A DNA stretch of 5,912 nucleotides from Planctomycetaceae bacterium. GTDB taxonomy: Bacteria > Planctomycetota > Planctomycetia > Pirellulales > Pirellulaceae. This document shows positions 1 through 5,912 of this stretch, in pieces (position 1 is the stretch's first letter; each line of letters starts with the position of its first letter). The notes under the pieces are model-generated. The model saw only the letters and a list, made by a program, of their open reading frames with translations, made no database searches and was not told the origin of the DNA. The translations under genes were made by a program, and so were the position numbers. Location of the stretch: contig PADE01000058.1 in NCBI GenBank assembly GCA_002702965.1, forward strand, positions 6,858-12,769, written 5' to 3'.

Positions 1-202
1 CTTTCGGCTTGCTTTCCGGAGCCACCGCGGGGGTAGGAACAGGGCCGTGATCCCGTTTGAGAATTGCCGGCGAGCGTTGTTGAGCAAACTTCCGCGGTGG
101 TGCGGGTTTCCCACCAGAGTCTGAAGAAGGCTTGGCAGGTTGAATGGCCGTCCCACCCTCAACCACTCCCACCACCAGCAGTAAACCCAGCAGACGTTTC
201 AT
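1..202 (-). CDS. Small exported proline-rich protein, 5' part only (runs off left edge)
   Basis: Reading from ATG at 202-200 leftwards gives 67 open codons to the window edge, so the C-terminus is missing. The product starts with MKRLLGLLLVVGVVEGGTA, a typical signal peptide: two basic residues, a hydrophobic run of about 12 residues, then small residues suitable for cleavage near residue 19. The next ~48 residues are low in hydrophobics and rich in Pro, Lys, Ser and Ala (for example SSDSGGKPAPPRKF), which looks like a flexible linker ahead of a domain outside the window. An AAGGGA ribosome binding site lies 6 bases before the ATG and supports this start. The leader resembles those of planctomycete lipoproteins with a VVGCG-type end, but here the run reads VVEGG with no cysteine, so lipidation is not expected. 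Function is unknown. It lies on the same strand as the DUF4838 gene, 448 bases downstream of it, probably as a separate transcription unit. Confidence 0.72.
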   Translation of the reverse strand, partial: MKRLLGLLLVVGVVEGGTAIQPAKPSSDSGGKPAPPRKFAQQRSPAILKRDHGPVPTPAVAPESKPK

Positions 203-208
203 GTGCGG

Positions 209-214
209 TCCCTT
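209..214 (-). promoter_or_regulatory. Ribosome binding site of the exported proline-rich protein
   Basis: The minus strand reads AAGGGA here, followed by 6 bases and then ATG. This is a good purine-rich Shine-Dalgarno match at normal spacing. It is the main reason for choosing the start at 202, because longer overlapping reading frames on this strand lack both this site and a signal peptide. Confidence 0.6.
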
Positions 215-238
215 CGGTTCGCGAATCCAGCGAACACC

Positions 239-244
239 AATATA
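239..244 (-). promoter_or_regulatory. Possible -10 box (TATATT) upstream of the exported proline-rich protein
   Basis: The minus strand reads TATATT, five of six matches to the sigma-70 -10 consensus, 36 bases before the start codon. It is the only AT-rich patch in a GC-rich stretch. No convincing TTGACA-like -35 box lies 16-18 bases upstream, so this is a weak call. An 8-base palindrome, TTCGCGAA (218-225), sits between it and the start codon and could be an operator or chance. Confidence 0.25.
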
Positions 245-650
245 GAGCCCGGCGAGGTGGTGTGGAGGCCAGTGGCCGGCGGGAAGAGACCGAACTCGTG
301 GACCGAGGGGGAGCGGGCGACGTTTTGAGCATCCAGTTGGGCGGTGTTTTTCGAAATGCGGCGGGCTTCTCGAAGTGCGGCGGCGCCGGCTTCCATCGCG
401 CACCGCGCGTTACCAGACGTGGGTGGGATGGGCTGCAGATCGCCTGTGCGCAGTGGCATGGTCGAAAAGCCACCTCCCCCACTCCTCGGCGGCGCATCTT
501 TTGGAGGTTGTTCGCAGAGCGTGTCTCCTTAATCGGCACAACCAACTGGGCGAATCCGAGCAACGATCTGGGACAGAACCCGCGCAGAATCAAGTCACTC
601 CAGCGCCGCCCAGCGCTCGTGGATTGCGGCCTTTGTGGGACTCCTGGCGG
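245..650. other. Intergenic stretch with no supported gene
   Basis: This 406-base stretch lies between the stop of the DUF4838 gene and the upstream region of the left-edge gene. Open frames exist on both strands, but their translations are rich in Arg, Pro, Ser and Ala with no signal peptide, motif or good ribosome binding site, as expected for GC-rich non-coding DNA. GCCGC and GCGGC arms just past the DUF4838 stop (about 607-628) are separated by a loop of about 16 bases and lack a T-tract, so I do not call a terminator. Confidence 0.5.
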
Positions 651-2657
651 TTATCGATCCAGATGCTGCCAGGTCAGGTTTTCCTGGAACGACACATAGG
701 AGAGGTTCACCACATAGTCCCTCTCGATACTGTGCCGAAACTGCTGTAGGCGACCAAGCGCCGCGGTGAATGGTGCTCGATCGCCACCCTGGCGAAACTC
801 CCGAAAGGCCTTTTGCGCATCCAGTGTCAACTGGGCGTCCCGCAGTCCCTTGATCAGAAAGTCAACCCGTTTGGAGGCCAGTGGATCATCAACGACAGCC
901 TGGGCAGCGATCCGCAACAGGTCACGACCTCGCTGCATCACCGGATCGGTGTAGATTTCGTGCGCGACTTTGTAGAACGTGCGGAAGTTCACTTCGGGAT
1001 CCGTACGTTGATACTCTCGTACGATTGTTTGCCATCGTTCGCGCGTAATCGGTTCGGTCGTCCGTTCCCAGTAATCGAAGTATGCCTTGACTGCACCCTT
1101 GGCATGACCAAACGCGGTGTAGTATTCATCGAGTATCGCCGCGATGCTCTTGTCGTGGCGACGTTGGGCGCGGGCAACGACGTACAGGCTGGGGCCCTGA
1201 TTCGCCCAGATACCGGTCAGGCTATCCAGATCGGTGGCCAGGACCCCCGTACCAAAGGCATGCTGAATGTCACGGCCCGCACGACGGGCGTAGTGGATGG
1301 GCATGTTGTGACTGCCCAGTGTGATGTTGGGCCGTAGTACCATTTGTGCGCCTGTCTGCGACCAACCCGCCCAGTCTCGCCGAAACTCTTCGCTGGTTTC
1401 CTTCGTGTAGGGAAAGAAGAGCGAGCTGGCCAAGGCGATCACGACTCGATTATTTAACCGAGTTGCCACGGGTGGTCGCATGTAGTTTGCATAGGCGTAA
1501 CTAATAACCGTTGCATTCTTATCGAGTTGCCGGGCTTCTTTCTGCACCGCCAGCAGATACCTCGCATATCGATCCGACAGCGAACCGAGGTGATCGGGCC
1601 ACTTCCAGCCATCTTGGTCACCTCGCAGGTAGGCCTTGCGAGCCGCGTCGAGCGAACCGTTGTCATCAGGCCTGGGCACGTCCCAAGATCGACAGCGAAC
1701 GCAGGTACATTTGCCGGGTGTGTCGTTTGGCTTGGCGTTCACCCAAGGGAGCTTTGCGGTTCGCGTCTGTTGCCAGTCGGCTACGATTTGTCTCCATAGC
1801 CCTGGCTCGGAGACGCACATCGAAACGTTGCCCGGCCTCATCCTATCGGGAATTCTCTTGCCATCGGGCAGCAGGTTGAAGAACTCGGGATGCTCTGCAC
1901 CAAAACGCTTCCAGTAATCACGAAAGGCCTCGGCATAGTCCAGTGTATGGCTGCGAATGAAGCGGTGTCGGCGCGACCACTTGTAGACATCGACTTTGTA
2001 ATAGTAGACGTTGTCGGCTGAACTCCACCCCTGTCTCCCGTAGTGAATGCTCGCTTCGAATCGCCATTGTCTCTGCATCAAGCTCGGGGTGTGACGGGCG
2101 TCCCACGCGCCGGAAACAACGCGTTTGTGCTTGGGTACGTACTCGCCCAGGTCGCCTGGCCACAGCCAACGCACCCCGATTTGGCGCTCCAGGAACTCAT
2201 AGACGGCAAACAGCGTGCCCATGTCAACGTGATCGTTGCGCGGGGTATCTGTGCCACCGTCTTTTCCGTTGAGAAACAGGCGCCTGCCTTCTGTCTTGAT
2301 GCGGTACGAATTTGCGGGCAGGTTGGCCACCACGACGCCCGCCGCTTTCGTTTCTCGACATGGCCCGAGGAAAATCATCGCAGTTTCCGGTTGCGGAAAT
2401 TGGGTGATCTCCAGTTCGCCGACTGTCTTCAGGTTGGCTCCGGTCGCCTTTCGAATGACGCGTTGAAGTTCTTCCGCCGCATATTGGATGACCATTGGGT
2501 TGGCCGGTTCTTCGGCCAACACAATGACCGCCGCGGGCTCACCTGCTGCGGCTACCGTGAAGCCGTCCGATACGTCTTGCCCGTACGAGTTGCCGATGGC
2601 AAAAGACTTGGCGAGGATGAACAGGGACAGCGCGATCGGGTTGGTAGGCGACTTCAT
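651..2657 (-). CDS. Secreted DUF4838 protein with GH67-N-like domain, probable glycan-active protein
   Basis: The chosen start gives 668 residues. Residues 1-26 form a signal peptide (MKSPTNPIALSLFILAKSFA, then cleavage near SYG-QD), so the protein is exported. Residues ~36-179 match the alpha/beta domain found before the catalytic domains of GH67 and GH20 enzymes: YAAEELQRVIRKATGA near 59-74, then GTLFAVYEFLERQIGVRWLW at 147-166 followed by a YVPK segment. Residues ~210-540 look like the DUF4838 core: HPEFFNLLPDGKR (256-268), NDTPGKCTCVRC (311-322) with a CxCxxC cluster at Cys317/319/322, ISYAYANYMRPP (385-396), and a DLDSLTGIWANQGPSLYVVAR stretch near 476-496. The rest is helical. DUF4838 proteins are common in planctomycetes and other polysaccharide degraders, but I know of no established reaction, so glycosidase activity is inferred. 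The frame stays open to 2765, but those 36 codons pass out of frame through a WD40 relic and would bury the signal peptide, so ATG at 2657 is preferred. The ribosome binding site is weak (GACGAG abutting the ATG). Stop is TAA. Confidence 0.88.
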   Translation of the reverse strand: MKSPTNPIALSLFILAKSFAIGNSYGQDVSDGFTVAAAGEPAAVIVLAEEPANPMVIQYAAEELQRVIRKATGANLKTVGELEITQFPQPETAMIFLGPCRETKAAGVVVANLPANSYRIKTEGRRLFLNGKDGGTDTPRNDHVDMGTLFAVYEFLERQIGVRWLWPGDLGEYVPKHKRVVSGAWDARHTPSLMQRQWRFEASIHYGRQGWSSADNVYYYKVDVYKWSRRHRFIRSHTLDYAEAFRDYWKRFGAEHPEFFNLLPDGKRIPDRMRPGNVSMCVSEPGLWRQIVADWQQTRTAKLPWVNAKPNDTPGKCTCVRCRSWDVPRPDDNGSLDAARKAYLRGDQDGWKWPDHLGSLSDRYARYLLAVQKEARQLDKNATVISYAYANYMRPPVATRLNNRVVIALASSLFFPYTKETSEEFRRDWAGWSQTGAQMVLRPNITLGSHNMPIHYARRAGRDIQHAFGTGVLATDLDSLTGIWANQGPSLYVVARAQRRHDKSIAAILDEYYTAFGHAKGAVKAYFDYWERTTEPITRERWQTIVREYQRTDPEVNFRTFYKVAHEIYTDPVMQRGRDLLRIAAQAVVDDPLASKRVDFLIKGLRDAQLTLDAQKAFREFRQGGDRAPFTAALGRLQQFRHSIERDYVVNLSYVSFQENLTWQHLDR

Positions 2658-2701
2658 CTCGTCATTATGCCTGAACGACGGATGAATGCCGATGGCCAGG
2701 A

Positions 2702-2818
2702 GCCCCAGACGCTCAAGCTCTTGTCGTGGCTGCCGTTGACGATCCGCTTGGCGTCCCGGCTGCAATGCGCGTTATCGACGAAATCGGTGTCTCCTGTGAG
2801 TGTAAAAGGACCGTGATC
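2702..2818 (-). pseudogene. Orphan WD40 repeat, relic of a WD40-repeat gene
   Basis: The minus strand from 2818 to 2702 encodes one recognisable WD40 blade: TLTGDTDFVDNAHCSRDAKR (2803-2744) followed by IVNGSHDKSLSVWG (2743-2702). It aligns with the family pattern TLTGHTD-V---AFSPDGKRI-SGS-DK-L-VWD: the GH has become GD, SPDG has become SRDA, and the closing WD has become WG. No partner blades are seen on either side: upstream the frame reads WPARSSDHGPF, and downstream SWPSAFIRR to a stop. A WD40 propeller needs about seven blades, and the frame has no signal peptide or start, so this cannot be a working gene. It is offset by one base from the frame of the adjacent DUF4838 gene. I infer decay or a recombination scar; WD40 proteins are numerous in planctomycetes. 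Confidence 0.6.
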
Positions 2819-3424
2819 GCTGGAACGCGCTGGCCACCCTGCACCGCATGGGCCGAACCGTGTTCGTCGAGACGTGAAATCGCGCGCTCGACATCGCCCG
2901 CTGACTGACGCGGATAGGTGGCCAGCGGCACGAGTTGCTCCAAAAAGTTCTGTCGTCTACGGACAGGTGGACTCATGCCCCGTAAATGGGGGAATCTGCG
3001 CAACGTTGTTGAGCAAGTGGACGTTGATGTCAATCGCGTGCTGACCGCAACGACTTTTCGGCTCCTGATTGTATCCGCGGAACCAAACAGGAAAATGCGG
3101 ATAGAGATTGGACACCGCTAGATCGTTCGATGCAATCACAAAGGAGGGGTTCGCCGGGAGTGCTCGCTGATACCGGTCGGCACACTGAATCGATCGATTT
3201 GCGTTTGCTGGCCACGCCTTCAGTCCTCGACCCATCAACGGCGATTGCAACGAAGGCATTCGACAAACGCGAGTGGCGAAGCCTTTAACCCGATCTGCAT
3301 TTTCCGACCTCAATATCCCAACGTTCGTTCGCAACTACCGCAATCTTTCGCCCTCAATCGCCAGGCCTTTGTCCCCAAGACCGTCATCCCACGATTGACG
3401 ACGGGGGGGCAGGCGCGAACATTC
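2819..3424. other. Divergent intergenic region, possibly decayed coding DNA
   Basis: Together with the WD40 relic this fills a 783-base gap between two divergent genes, much longer than needed for two promoters. Minus-strand frames give protein-like stretches without a start signal or known family: one includes VIASNDLAVSNLYPHFPVWF (around 3075-3135), and another, in a different frame, QNFLEQLVPLATYPRQSAGD (around 2895-2950). The change of frame and lack of ribosome binding sites suggest eroded coding sequence, perhaps the same lost gene as the WD40 relic, but chance open frames are also possible. A run of seven G lies at 3403-3409 and a CAACGTTG palindrome at 3001-3008. The promoters of both flanking genes should lie here, but I see no convincing -35/-10 pair. 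Confidence 0.4.
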
Positions 3425-3430
3425 AGGGGA
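3425..3430 (+). promoter_or_regulatory. Ribosome binding site of the 703-residue secreted protein
   Basis: AGGGGA ends 10 bases before ATG 3441. The spacing is slightly long but acceptable. It decides the start against the nearby ATG at 3431, which is in another frame, abuts the purine run, and leads to an Arg-rich translation of no known type. Confidence 0.55.
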
Positions 3431-3440
3431 ATGGCTGATC

Positions 3441-5552
3441 ATGAAAAATCGCTACGTTCTATTGTCCCTGATGCTGGTAACTCATATGGCGAGTTCGGTG
3501 TTTGGCGACCCGGTGGTCGGGATCGAGATCCTGCCGGAGCCGGGATGGATCGTGTTCCGCGCCAATTACGGTCGACTGCGGCCGCTGCCGGACGGTGCCT
3601 CGATCGAGGTCCAGATCTTGGATGCCCAGGAGGCCGGAGTGCTGGTCAGGAAGGTCGAAACCCTGCGACCCGACGAGACGACGGTCGACGTCGTCTTGAA
3701 CGCCGCCGCTCTACCGCCCGGTGACTATCGCACTCGCTCCACCGTGCTCGCGCGTGCCGGCAAGCCGATCGGCGCGCCGGTCGAAACGTCCGTCTCCTGG
3801 CCCGGCCAGGCCGCCGAGTTCAAAGGGGTCAAGATACTGAACAATGTCGTCTGGGAACTTTTGAAGGTCGACCGCGAGACCATTGCTGGAACCAAGACCT
3901 ATGGCTTCAAGAGCCCCAAACGGCGCTGGGTGTACGTGGCGGCTACCGCCAAAGCCACGGGCGGCGCGGTGCGCGTTTCCCTTGGCGAGTATGGGGAGAT
4001 CATGTCGTTTGATCAGGGCGAAAAGGCCGTCAGGGAAGCGATGCGGTACCTGCCCAAAGGCGAGCACAAACTGGTGATCGATGCCCCCGGCGGTGGCGAG
4101 TTGGACAATTTGCTTGTTCGCTCGATTCCCGAGATTCTCCTGCATGAAATGGCGGGTTTGCATTCCTACACTCGCGATCCGGAGATTTCCGGGCTCGAGT
4201 TTTACGAAACCTATGTCATGGACAACGTCAATACGTTTATGGCCGACGTCAGAAATCCGAGGCTTCAGCCGCGGCTGAAGAAATGGAAACAGGACGGTGG
4301 GCGAGTACTCGTCAACGTGACCGCCAAAGGCGTCGCCGAGGGAATCACCTATTGTCCGCCCGAGGAACTCTACGAGTACATCGCCTCGTCCGTCGGCTTC
4401 ACCCACCCCCTGGCAGACGGCGCAATGTTAGACGAGTTCAGTGGGCCTTGCGTTAACTGTCCCTCTTATGCAGAGGCGCTGCGGAAACTCAAGGCAACGC
4501 CGAAGTTCAAAGACAAACTGCTCTACTTTTACGATACGAACATCGAGTTCAATGGCGAACAAGGACGGAAGCGGTTGCGGGCGGTCGTGGAAACGGACTC
4601 GGTGATCATGTGGGAACGGTACCTGGGGACAGCCTGGGACAAGTTTCTGCCGCGCCCCAGCGAGGCCGCGGTGCGCAACTTTTTCAAAACGGAATATGGT
4701 CTCGTCGGCATGGCGCGGACGTGCCGCAAATGGGAACCGACAGCCATAGAGCACCTCGCGGTGTGCTTCGGGTTCTTCTCGGCGCCGGGCGGACATACCT
4801 TGGCCACCACGCCCTTTGTCAACCACAAAGTCTTCCTCGACATGCAGTTCAACCTGGTAGCCAACGACCCCGCCTTTTGGGGCACGTACGGACTCATGGG
4901 GTATCACAGCAGCTACTCGGATGAGGAGACCCTGCGCTGGATTTGTCGCCTCTTCCGGCACTATGGCATCGAAGGCAACACCGCGCCGGCGACCGACGAT
5001 CCTTATGAATCGCCGCATCTCGCCAACGGAGATTTTGCAGATGGGACGGAGCGTTGGACCATCTCTGCGGCCGAACCGGGCGGTATCCGGACCGCTCGCA
5101 AGCCGGGTCTCAGCGCACTCCAAACGCGTTACGGAAGTTCGGAGGGCGATACCGGTTTGGTCACGACCCGAAGCGCGAAAGGCCCGAACACGATCGCCCA
5201 GGAAATCAACAATCTTCAGCCCGGCAGGTTGTACACTTTCCGGTTGATCGCCTGCGACTACCAGGATTTGTCCAAACGCGAGAAACCGGCCGTGCGTGTC
5301 AAGCTGGACGGCGTCGACTTGTTTCCCGACAAGTCGTTCGCCGCCGTTTTCCCCGACGCCTCCTTTGTTTCCATCGAACAGCACAAGACCTGGCTGACCT
5401 ATCACTGGGTATTGTTCCGAGCCGCGGGCGAGCGGGCCCGCGTCACCATCACGGATTGGGCGACCGACGACCAACCGGGTGGTCCGATCGGACAGCAACT
5501 GATCTTCAATTACCTTCAGGTGCATCCATATTTTGCACCCCAGGACAATTGA
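3441..5552 (+). CDS. Large secreted glycosidase-like protein with C-terminal carbohydrate-binding-like domain
   Basis: The 703-residue product starts with a signal peptide (MKNRYVLLSLMLVTHMASSV, cleavage near VFG-DP at 22-23). No lipobox cysteine is present, so a soluble exported protein is expected. Residues ~24-120 are beta-rich and Ig-like, ending in LPPGDYRTRSTVLARAGKPI (91-110), a pattern typical of sandwich domains in secreted glycosidases. Residues ~125-228 look like a second sandwich (RRWVYVAATA, then MRYLPKGEHKLVI at 201-213). Residues ~230-512 alternate strands and helices like a barrel: FMADVRN near 266-272, DGAMLDEFSGP (326-336), LLYFYDT (360-366), SVIMWERYLG (387-396), GTYGLMGYHSSYS (481-493). 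Asp331, Glu332 and Glu392, at strand ends, are candidate acid residues. Residues ~526-695 begin LANGDFADGTERWTIS and resemble the CBM4/9-type jelly roll. I do not recognise a named GH family, so hydrolase activity is inferred from architecture only. It is divergent from the DUF4838 gene, suggesting shared glycan use. Confidence 0.85.
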   Translation: MKNRYVLLSLMLVTHMASSVFGDPVVGIEILPEPGWIVFRANYGRLRPLPDGASIEVQILDAQEAGVLVRKVETLRPDETTVDVVLNAAALPPGDYRTRSTVLARAGKPIGAPVETSVSWPGQAAEFKGVKILNNVVWELLKVDRETIAGTKTYGFKSPKRRWVYVAATAKATGGAVRVSLGEYGEIMSFDQGEKAVREAMRYLPKGEHKLVIDAPGGGELDNLLVRSIPEILLHEMAGLHSYTRDPEISGLEFYETYVMDNVNTFMADVRNPRLQPRLKKWKQDGGRVLVNVTAKGVAEGITYCPPEELYEYIASSVGFTHPLADGAMLDEFSGPCVNCPSYAEALRKLKATPKFKDKLLYFYDTNIEFNGEQGRKRLRAVVETDSVIMWERYLGTAWDKFLPRPSEAAVRNFFKTEYGLVGMARTCRKWEPTAIEHLAVCFGFFSAPGGHTLATTPFVNHKVFLDMQFNLVANDPAFWGTYGLMGYHSSYSDEETLRWICRLFRHYGIEGNTAPATDDPYESPHLANGDFADGTERWTISAAEPGGIRTARKPGLSALQTRYGSSEGDTGLVTTRSAKGPNTIAQEINNLQPGRLYTFRLIACDYQDLSKREKPAVRVKLDGVDLFPDKSFAAVFPDASFVSIEQHKTWLTYHWVLFRAAGERARVTITDWATDDQPGGPIGQQLIFNYLQVHPYFAPQDN

Positions 5553-5576
5553 CCGGTCCGTTTTGGCACCCGGGTG
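5551..5576. repeat. Two perfect palindromes at the end of the 703-residue gene
   Basis: GACCGGTC (5551-5558, overlapping the TGA stop) and CACCCGGGTG (5567-5576) are perfect palindromes, separated by an 8-base spacer containing TTTT (5561-5564). With no loop and no T-tract after the second arm they do not make a standard rho-independent terminator. They may be a weak transcript-end structure, a protein-binding site or chance. Confidence 0.4.
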
Positions 5577-5912
5577 AATGACAGGATCGGGGTTCAGCGC
5601 AGTGGCCGTGTTGTGGAGGGTTGAGCGTCGCGTAACCCGGAAGAACACAGCCGGTCGCAACCGCGGCGGGAGTTTGCTGCGCCAATGAACGGTGCGGACT
5701 CAGACAAGGTCGCCCTGGGATTCCGCTCGATCTGCGCTCGCTGGGGTTTCCAAAACTTGGCGACCGGCATCTCACACCCCAACCATCTCCAGCACCGGTA
5801 AATAATCCAGCACGCCTACCAAAAGAGGCCCCGGCGAGCGCCGTCAGAGTGTGTCAAATCGGACGGTATTTACCCAGGGAAGAGACCGGCTGTCGGGCCT
5901 GCCGGGGACAAA
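5577..5912. other. Downstream non-coding stretch, no supported gene
   Basis: Apart from the REP-like segment, nothing here supports a gene. Open frames on the minus strand are Arg/Pro/Ser-rich and lack start signals. One minus-strand fragment (5828-5772) reads PLLVGVLDYLPVLEMVGV then stop. It looks protein-like, but an in-frame stop lies upstream at 5844-5846, leaving only about 23 codons between stops and no start codon or ribosome binding site before the fragment. It could be a relic of a gene tail, or chance. Confidence 0.4.
5590..5638. repeat. REP-like short repeat with imperfect hairpin
   Basis: GGGTTCAGCGC (5590-5600) and GGGTTGAGCGT (5618-5628) match at 9 of 11 positions in the same orientation. 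The second copy forms an imperfect hairpin with CGTAACCC (GGGTT pairs with AACCC, 5618-5638). The segment GCGTAACCCGGAAGAAC resembles short intergenic elements I associate with planctomycete genomes, where variants of a 'GGGTTACGC...' hairpin recur. Membership of such a family is recalled, not checked. Confidence 0.35.

Noticed and set aside
64..749. Plus-strand open frames of 211 and 124 codons at the left end
   Set aside because: They lack ribosome binding sites and motifs, and the first runs antisense to the well-supported exported protein start at 202.
2658..2765. N-terminal extension of the DUF4838 protein by 36 residues
   Set aside because: The extension is Gln/Arg-rich, would place a good signal peptide inside the protein, and is an out-of-frame reading of DNA that encodes a WD40 blade.
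2043..2816. Plus-strand open frame of 257 codons antisense to the DUF4838 5' end
   Set aside because: It runs opposite the signal peptide and GH67-N-like domain of a convincing gene and extends through the WD40 relic. Its translation shows no family resemblance.
74..3016. Shared 13-base string CGTTGTTGAGCAA near 74-86 and 3004-3016
   Set aside because: The match does not extend beyond 13 bases and has no structural context, so it is probably chance.
3395..3423. TTGACG ... AACATT as a promoter for the 703-residue gene
   Set aside because: The -10 candidate matches only three of six consensus bases, and the implied transcription start would fall at or after the ribosome binding site.
3711..4406. 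Minus-strand open frame of 231 codons inside the 703-residue gene
   Set aside because: It is the mirror of the real coding frame, with no motif and no ribosome binding site.
4428..5660. Minus-strand open frame of 410 codons antisense to the 703-residue gene
   Set aside because: Its translation has no signal peptide, known motif or plausible domain order and is rich in Arg, Val and Gly. The plus-strand frame has a signal peptide, ribosome binding site and recognisable domain features. Long antisense frames are common opposite GC-rich genes.

Overview
The window looks like a moderately GC-rich piece of a free-living bacterium, most likely a planctomycete (Planctomycetota, Pirellulales/Planctomycetales type). 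This rests on three things read from the translations: a large secreted DUF4838 protein, a large secreted multi-domain glycosidase-like protein, and a stray WD40 repeat in intergenic DNA. A short exported protein beginning MKRLLGLLLV also fits, as this resembles a leader I associate with planctomycete paralogues. It is an inference, because the window has no rRNA or housekeeping gene to anchor taxonomy.

Layout, left to right. Bases 1-202 hold the 5' end of a minus-strand gene for a small, proline-rich exported protein that runs off the left edge. Bases 203-650 are non-coding as far as I can see, apart from that gene's ribosome binding site and a weak -10-like box. Bases 651-2657 (minus) encode a 668-residue secreted DUF4838 protein with an N-terminal domain like that of GH67 alpha-glucuronidases. 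Bases 2658-3440 are a long gap between divergent genes. Next to the DUF4838 start, the gap contains one clear but frame-orphaned WD40 repeat on the minus strand, probably the relic of a lost WD40 protein. Bases 3441-5552 (plus) encode a 703-residue secreted protein with beta-sandwich N-terminal domains, a probable barrel-like core and a carbohydrate-binding-module-like C-terminus. I do not recognise it as a named family. Bases 5553-5912 are non-coding, with palindromes straight after the stop codon and a short REP-like inverted repeat.

The two large genes are divergent and both products carry signal peptides. Their domains point to binding or hydrolysis of complex polysaccharide outside the cytoplasm, so they may serve one glycan-utilisation function. 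There is no transporter, sulfatase, sigma/anti-sigma pair or regulator in the window to confirm this. I found no tRNA, rRNA, CRISPR array, intact mobile element or convincing rho-independent terminator. The most unusual items are the uncharacterised 703-residue protein and the WD40 relic beside the DUF4838 gene.
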